Below, in pieces: positions 39,756 through 44,501 of a DNA stretch of 44,501 nt (the stretch's first letter is position 1; each line of letters starts with the position of its first letter). Below the pieces are notes generated by a model. That model saw only the letters and a list, made by a program, of their open reading frames with translations. It was not told the origin of the DNA and did not search any database. The stretch is taken from positions 1 to 44,501 of the forward strand of contig JAQGKJ010000542.1 of the NCBI GenBank assembly GCA_028290165.1. The letters run 5' to 3'. Origin of the DNA: Bradyrhizobium sp. GTDB taxonomy: Bacteria > Pseudomonadota > Alphaproteobacteria > Rhizobiales > Xanthobacteraceae. A program made the position numbers and the translations under genes.

Positions 39756-41012
39756 ATGAGGATCGCGATCGTAGGGGCCGGCGTCGGCGGCTTGACCGCG
39801 GCGCTCAGCCTGCATGCGGCGGGCTATGACGACGTCGTCCTGCTCGAAGCAGCGCGCGAAATTCGCGATGTCGGCGTGGGCATCAATCTTCCGCCGCATG
39901 CGGTCCGCGAGCTCAGCGAATTGGGCCTCGAAGAGGAGTTGGCGCGGTCGGGACTGCCCACCAAAGAACTGGCTTATTACGATCCGGCAGGGCACCTGAT
40001 CTGGGCCGAACCACGAGGTCTCGATGCCGGATATCGGTGGCCGCAATATTCGATTCATCGTGGTCACCTGCAGCGCATCCTGGTCGACGCGGTTGGCAAA
40101 CGCCTGGGCCAATCGGCCATCAAGACTGGGCAGCGCGCAACGCGCATCAATCAGGAAAGCGCCGGGCAGGTCGACATCGAAGCCATCGACCAGTTCACGG
40201 GCCGCTCCGTGTCCCATGCGGCAGACGTCGTCGTGGCGGCCGACGGCATTCGCTCGGCGGCCAGGGATAGCCTGAATGGCGGCGTGACGCCGCTCGCGTC
40301 GAATGGCTGGGTCATGTATCGCGGCACCACGCGCGCCCAGCCGTTCCTCACCGGCGCGACGATGGTTATTTTGGGCGATGAGACCCAGCGCATCGTGGTC
40401 TATCCAATCGCTCCGGGCCTGCTCAATTGGCTGCTGGTGCGCCCGAGAGGCGCGGCTGCGGCCGCCGAGCTTGGAAACTGGAATGTACCCGTGGCCCCGG
40501 ATGTCGTGGCTTCGCTGGTCGAACAGTACCGGTTCGACTGGCTGGACATTCATCGTCTGATCAGCACGGCATCGGAAGCCTACGAATATCCGATGGCCGA
40601 CATCGACCCGCTGCCACGCTGGGTCTTCGGCCGTTGCGCGCTGCTGGGCGACGCCGCCCATGCGATGTATCCGTTCGGATCCAATGGCGCCTCCCAGGCT
40701 ATTCTCGATGCGCGCGTGTTCGCCTACGAGATGGCGACCGCCGGCAATATCGACGAGGCGCTGCACGGCTATGAAGCGCACCGACGCCCGCTCGCCAGCG
40801 GCGTGCAACTGGCCAACCGGCGTCAGGCCGGGGACGTCATGGCGAAAGTCAGCGCCATGGCCCGGCGCGGCGCTCATGGAGATGCGGCGGCCGAGCTTCA
40901 GGACGCCGAGCGCAGCTACCGGCAATTGGCCGGGTTCGATGTCGACGAATTGAACAACCGCAAATCCTGGAGCGCGCAGCGGCGCCGGAGTGACCGGACA
41001 GACAGAATTTGA
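39756..41012 (+). CDS. FAD-dependent monooxygenase (salicylate/phenazine hydroxylase type)
   Basis: A 418-residue class A flavoprotein monooxygenase. The N-terminal FAD loop is IVGAGVGGLTAALSLHAAGY; the middle motif is VVVAADGIRSAARDSL; and the FAD-ribityl block is CALLGDAAHAMYPFGSNGAS. The family hydroxylates aromatic rings with NAD(P)H and oxygen. ATG 39756 starts 15 nt after the MaoC stop. No membrane segment. The substrate is not known, but an aromatic acid would suit the neighbouring regulators and CoA enzymes. Confidence 0.9.
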   Translation: MRIAIVGAGVGGLTAALSLHAAGYDDVVLLEAAREIRDVGVGINLPPHAVRELSELGLEEELARSGLPTKELAYYDPAGHLIWAEPRGLDAGYRWPQYSIHRGHLQRILVDAVGKRLGQSAIKTGQRATRINQESAGQVDIEAIDQFTGRSVSHAADVVVAADGIRSAARDSLNGGVTPLASNGWVMYRGTTRAQPFLTGATMVILGDETQRIVVYPIAPGLLNWLLVRPRGAAAAAELGNWNVPVAPDVVASLVEQYRFDWLDIHRLISTASEAYEYPMADIDPLPRWVFGRCALLGDAAHAMYPFGSNGASQAILDARVFAYEMATAGNIDEALHGYEAHRRPLASGVQLANRRQAGDVMAKVSAMARRGAHGDAAAELQDAERSYRQLAGFDVDELNNRKSWSAQRRRSDRTDRI

Positions 41013-41032
41013 TTTTGACAAGAGGTGCACGG

Positions 41033-42016
41033 ATGAACTCACTTAAGGCTGCGCTGCGTCATGGGATGCTTGCTGCCGTGTTACTTGCAGCGAACTGTCA
41101 ATTCGCCATGGCACAGGAAGCCTACCCGGTCCGGTCCATCCGATTGCTGGTTGGATTCGCCGCGGGCGGCGCTACCGACGTTACCTTCAGGAAACTCGGC
41201 GAGCTTGCATCGAGGCAGCTCGGCCAGCCGATCATCATCGAGAACAAGCCTGGCGCAGGCGCCACCCTCGCGCCCTCTACCATGGCAAAAAATGAAAAGC
41301 CGGACGGGTACACGATCGCGGCTGCCACGGCCGGATTGCTACGCTATCCGTATATGCAGAAGGTCGATTGGGATCCCATTAAGGACTTCACCTGGATCGC
41401 AGGTCTCGGGGGTTACAGCTTTGCGCTCGCGGTCAATTCTGACTCACCATTGAAGAACGTCAGTGATCTCATCGCTTACGCGAAGGAGAATCCGGGCAAG
41501 GTGACGATCGCCACCGCGGGCGCTGGCACCACCATGCATCTGCTCGCGGAGGCTCTTGCCGGCATGGCCGGTATAGAGATCACGCATGTCGGATACAGGG
41601 GAAGCAGCGAAGCCGGCACCGCCGTGCTCGGTGGTCACACCATGGCGACGGTGGATGCGGTCGGCACGATCCTGCCCTATGCAGAGTCAGGCAAGATGCG
41701 CGTGCTGCTTTCCTTTGATGCGCAGCCGATGGACTGGTTGCCGGGCGTCCCGACGGCGAAAAGCCTGGGTTACGATCTCGTCTATCCCGCGCCTTACGGG
41801 CTGGTAGGGCCGAAGGACATGCCGGCGCCGATCGTCGACAAGCTCTACCAGGCGTTCAAATCCGCGGCTGAAAGCGATGAGTATCGCAAGTTGCTTGAAA
41901 CGTTGAAGCAAACGGAATGGCATCGGTCGCCGCGCGAGTACGAACAATGGGCGCGGGAATTCTATGTATCGGAGCGTTCCCTGGTCGATCGCGCCAAGCT
42001 TTTGCGGCAGCCTTGA
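41033..42016 (+). CDS. Bug-family (tripartite tricarboxylate transporter) substrate-binding protein, copy 1
   Basis: A 327-residue periplasmic receptor. The signal peptide ends near CQFAMA|QEAYPV. Bug-type motifs follow: IRLLVGFAAGGATDVTFRKL, GQPIIIENKPGAGATLAPS and NPGKVTIATAGAGTTMHLLA. Bug proteins bind carboxylated or aromatic compounds, often with no linked TctA/TctB membrane genes, as here. ATG at 41033 has AAGAGG before it; it follows the monooxygenase by 20 nt. Confidence 0.9.
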   Translation: MNSLKAALRHGMLAAVLLAANCQFAMAQEAYPVRSIRLLVGFAAGGATDVTFRKLGELASRQLGQPIIIENKPGAGATLAPSTMAKNEKPDGYTIAAATAGLLRYPYMQKVDWDPIKDFTWIAGLGGYSFALAVNSDSPLKNVSDLIAYAKENPGKVTIATAGAGTTMHLLAEALAGMAGIEITHVGYRGSSEAGTAVLGGHTMATVDAVGTILPYAESGKMRVLLSFDAQPMDWLPGVPTAKSLGYDLVYPAPYGLVGPKDMPAPIVDKLYQAFKSAAESDEYRKLLETLKQTEWHRSPREYEQWAREFYVSERSLVDRAKLLRQP

Positions 42017-42063
42017 CGCCTTTCAGGGATGCGAGGTTCTTCCACTCCTTCAGGGGAAAACAC

Positions 42064-43053
42064 ATGAATTGGGCTGAAAAAATGAGAACGTTCCGCCTTG
42101 AGATCGGTTTGGCGCTTGTATCCTTCATGTTGGCGGTCGTCCCGGCAGCGGCCCAGCAGTTCCCGCCCGGCCAGATCAGGATCGTTGTTCCGTTTCCGGC
42201 GGGCGGCACAACCGACATTCTCGCGCGGTTCATCGCCCAATACCTCGGGGAGAAGTTGGCAGTCTCAACCATCGTGGAAAACCGCGCCGGCGCGTCGGGC
42301 ACCATCGGGTCCGAGATGGTGGCGAAATCCCCCGCTGATGGCAGTGTCCTGCTGCTTACCGCAACCCATCACGTCATCAATCCAAGCCTGTTCCGCAAGC
42401 TACCATATGACACCGAAAGCGCCTTCTCGCCGATTGCCGTTGTCGCCAGCGCGCCGAACGCATTGGTCGTCGCCAAGAACTTCCCGGCCAAGAACGTCGC
42501 CGAGCTCATCGCGATGGCCAAAAAGGATCCGGGCAAGCTGTCGTTCGGCTCTTCCGGGATAGGGGGCGCCAATCACCTGTCGGGAGAGTTGTTCAAGCAA
42601 ATGGCGGGCGTTGAAATCGTTCACATTCCCTACAAGGGGGCTGCGCCCGCGATGAACGATTTGCTCGGCGGCCACATTCCCATCATGTTCGATACGCTGC
42701 CGACGGTGCTTCCGGCAGCCTCGGCCGGAAACATTCGAGTCCTTGCCGTTACCAGCACGACGCGGGCTGCGTCGCTTCCCGACGTTCCGACACTGGACGA
42801 ATCCGGCGTCAAGGGCTTCGAGGCGACGGCGTGGTTTGGGCTCTATATGCCGGCGGCTAATGGCAATCCTGCGTACACGCGGCTGGTCGAAGTCATGAGG
42901 GACATTCTTGCCTCACCGGCAACTGCCGAGAAATTTGCGACGCAAGGCGTCGCGCCGGGCAAGCTGGCAGGCCCTGATTTCACCCGCTTCGTGGAAGCCG
43001 AGATCAAGAAATGGGCCGCTGTGGTGAATGCCGCCAATGTGCCCCTGGAGTAG
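42064..43053 (+). CDS. Bug-family substrate-binding protein, copy 2
   Basis: A 329-residue second Bug receptor. The signal peptide ends near VVPAAA|QQFPPG. Typical blocks are IRIVVPFPAGGTTDILARFI, IVENRAGASGTIGSEMVAKS and GKLSFGSSGIGGANHLSGEL. It is not a close copy of the first, so it may bind a different ligand. ATG at 42064 follows CAGGGGAAAA. No TctA/TctB transporter genes are in the window. Confidence 0.9.
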   Translation: MNWAEKMRTFRLEIGLALVSFMLAVVPAAAQQFPPGQIRIVVPFPAGGTTDILARFIAQYLGEKLAVSTIVENRAGASGTIGSEMVAKSPADGSVLLLTATHHVINPSLFRKLPYDTESAFSPIAVVASAPNALVVAKNFPAKNVAELIAMAKKDPGKLSFGSSGIGGANHLSGELFKQMAGVEIVHIPYKGAAPAMNDLLGGHIPIMFDTLPTVLPAASAGNIRVLAVTSTTRAASLPDVPTLDESGVKGFEATAWFGLYMPAANGNPAYTRLVEVMRDILASPATAEKFATQGVAPGKLAGPDFTRFVEAEIKKWAAVVNAANVPLE

Positions 43054-43107
43054 ACGCAAGTGGTCCGTCCTGAAGCAAACATCGACCGACGGCAGGCGGA
43101 ATCGACT

Positions 43108-44292
43108 ATGACCGACAAAGAAGCCTTTAGTGGAATTCGCGTCCTGGATCTCAGTCAAGGTATCGCGGGCCCTCATAGCGCGATGTTGCTTGCGCAGCAT
43201 GGCGCCGACGTCATCAAGGCGGAGCCGATTGCAGGAGATTGGGGTCGCACCCTCGGTAGGCCCTATGGCCAAAACACCGCGCACTCGATCGCATTCAACC
43301 GGGGAAAGCGGTCGATCGCCCTCGACCTGACAAAACCACGCGGACTTGAAGTCGCGCACCTCTTGATGAAGCAGAGCGATGTCGTCATCGAGGCATTTCG
43401 GCCCGGCGTGATGGCAAAATACGGGCTGGCATACGAGGACGCGAGGGCCGCTAACCCCGAGATCATCTACCTGTCCATCAATGGGTTCGGAAGTCGGGGC
43501 CCGGATTACATGCTGCCTGTCACGGATGCCGTGATCCAGGCCTTCTCAGGACTGATGACCGTCAGCCGATCAAGCGACGGTGTTCCTAACCGCCTCACCA
43601 TGATTCCGGTTGACGTGGTCACCGGTCTCTACGCCTTTCAAGCGCTTTCCACGGCACTTACGCGAAAGTTTCGGTTCGGAACAGGCGGCTACATCGAGGC
43701 CAGTTTGATGCAGTCGGCTGCGGCATTCCAGGCGGCAAAAATCATGGAATATCATCTCGAATGCGGCGAGCCTCAACCGCTCTATTCTCCGGTCGCTACT
43801 CTGCGTACCAGCGATGGCTATTTGAATGTCACAGCGATGAGAGAACAGCACTTCGCAGCTCTATGTGACGCAATAGGGCGGCCTGAGATGGCGACCGATC
43901 CGGCCTATCAGAATCGCGAACTGCGGATTCGGAATGAAGCACCGTTGCTCGCGATCCTTCGTGCGGAGTTTGCGAAGCAGCCGACCGCTTATTGGGCGGC
44001 CAAGCTAACGGCGGTCGGCGTCATGAATGCACCCGTGCAAACCTATGGCGATTTTCTCGATCACCGACAGACCAAGGCAATGCAAGCGGTCGATTATGTC
44101 GAGCATCCGGGCGTCGGCACGATCGCGATCGCGCAAATACCGGGTACGCCGCTGCTCGCGAGCCAAAACATCAGTCGCTTCAGGGCGCCCCTAATCGGCG
44201 AGCACACCTCGGATATTCTGGCTGAACTGGGTTTCAGTAACGATGACGTTGAAGCGATGCTGACCGACAAGTCTGTAGCTTTGCCGCAATAG
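43108..44292 (+). CDS. Class III (CaiB/BaiF-type) CoA-transferase
   Basis: A 394-residue formyl-CoA-transferase-like enzyme that moves CoA between acids. Blocks include RVLDLSQGIAGPHSAMLLAQ, GADVIKAEP, NRGKRSIALDLTKPRG and VVIEAFRPGVMAKYGLAYED. The usual catalytic Asp in the SMQDA block appears to be Gln (Q202 in IEASLMQSAA) by eye alignment. ATG at 43108 is chosen over an upstream GTG (43060). Last gene of the plus-strand run; convergent with the gene at the right end. Confidence 0.9.
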   Translation: MTDKEAFSGIRVLDLSQGIAGPHSAMLLAQHGADVIKAEPIAGDWGRTLGRPYGQNTAHSIAFNRGKRSIALDLTKPRGLEVAHLLMKQSDVVIEAFRPGVMAKYGLAYEDARAANPEIIYLSINGFGSRGPDYMLPVTDAVIQAFSGLMTVSRSSDGVPNRLTMIPVDVVTGLYAFQALSTALTRKFRFGTGGYIEASLMQSAAAFQAAKIMEYHLECGEPQPLYSPVATLRTSDGYLNVTAMREQHFAALCDAIGRPEMATDPAYQNRELRIRNEAPLLAILRAEFAKQPTAYWAAKLTAVGVMNAPVQTYGDFLDHRQTKAMQAVDYVEHPGVGTIAIAQIPGTPLLASQNISRFRAPLIGEHTSDILAELGFSNDDVEAMLTDKSVALPQ

Positions 44293-44336
44293 ACGCCTGG
44301 CAGCAGTTCAACGAACTGGTTTCGGGCGAACAGAGC

Positions 44337-44501
44337 CTATCGCTTCGCGGTGTCCGTGCCGGGCGCGCCAAGGTCCGGTACGGTGTCTGCTTTTGCGCGG
44401 AGCGCGAGCTCCGCGCGCACCCCGTGGGCGGAGTTGCTCAGGAGCGAGCGCGCCGCGGTTTCTGCACCGGCGCTGTCTCCACGTGCGATGGCATCGACGA
44501 C
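44337..44501 (-). CDS. Partial GntR/FCD-type regulator, C-terminus (cut by window end)
   Basis: The minus strand is open from the window edge to a stop at 44337. The 54 residues begin VVDAIARGDSAGAETAARSL and end in a charged tail. The pattern xxIVDAIARGDxxGAExAAR is the last helix pair of FCD-domain GntR regulators. Only the end is visible, so the identity is tentative. Convergent with the CoA-transferase, 44 nt apart. Confidence 0.6.
   Translation of the reverse strand, partial: VVDAIARGDSAGAETAARSLLSNSAHGVRAELALRAKADTVPDLGAPGTDTAKR

Noticed and set aside
1..44501. CRISPR array
   Set aside because: No regularly spaced repeats of CRISPR length; the octamers at 93-507 are too short and irregular.

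Overview
The window looks like chromosomal DNA of a GC-rich alphaproteobacterium, most likely of the order Rhizobiales (Bradyrhizobium-like). The evidence is codon use, dense operons with ATGA and short overlaps, twin-arginine and Bug-type binding proteins, and many accessory catabolic genes. No rRNA, intact tRNA or CRISPR array was seen. All names come from reading motifs; no database search was possible.

Positions 1 to about 17,870 form an integrated mobile or defence island. It opens with a cluster of CGGTAACG/CGTTACCG octamers, a tyrosine recombinase with a clear terminator, and a broken cation-efflux gene. Next come an XRE regulator facing an HNH protein across a promoter region with two identical operators, and a cargo operon: HNH protein, a phage-type protein with possible RAMP resemblance, an unknown protein, a metallophosphoesterase, a small DUF6634-like protein, a non-membrane FtsH-like AAA protease and an excisionase-like protein. 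An AbiE toxin-antitoxin pair follows on the other strand. The most interesting part is 11,822-17,468, a tightly packed nucleotide-centred operon: a small unknown protein, an XRE regulator, an ImmA/IrrE metallopeptidase, a divergent thymidylate-synthase-fold protein, a stand-alone 5-hmdU-kinase helical-domain protein, a two-domain MazG-type protein, an opposite-strand AcpS, and a membrane-anchored dCTP-deaminase/dUTPase-fold protein that lacks the deaminase glutamate. A piece resembling a tRNA-Ser 3' end at about 17,839-17,865 may be the island's attachment-site scar. A large PIN-domain gene lies just beyond it.

Positions 20,300 to 44,501 are metabolic. A two-subunit ThDP decarboxylase (ComD/ComE-like) abuts a LysR gene tail to tail, and serine-recombinase debris separates this from a second LysR gene. 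That second gene heads a hydantoinase/oxoprolinase (hyuB-hyuA), FAD amine oxidoreductase and five-gene dipeptide-type ABC transporter operon, followed by a RidA-family imine deaminase. This set suggests uptake and breakdown of a cyclic amide, peptide-like or D-amino acid substrate. After an SDR fragment and an acetolactate-synthase-like ThDP enzyme comes an IclR regulator divergent from a run of two MaoC-type proteins, an FAD monooxygenase, two Bug-family binding proteins and a class III CoA-transferase, which looks like an aromatic or organic-acid CoA pathway. The window ends inside a GntR/FCD-type regulator gene on the minus strand.
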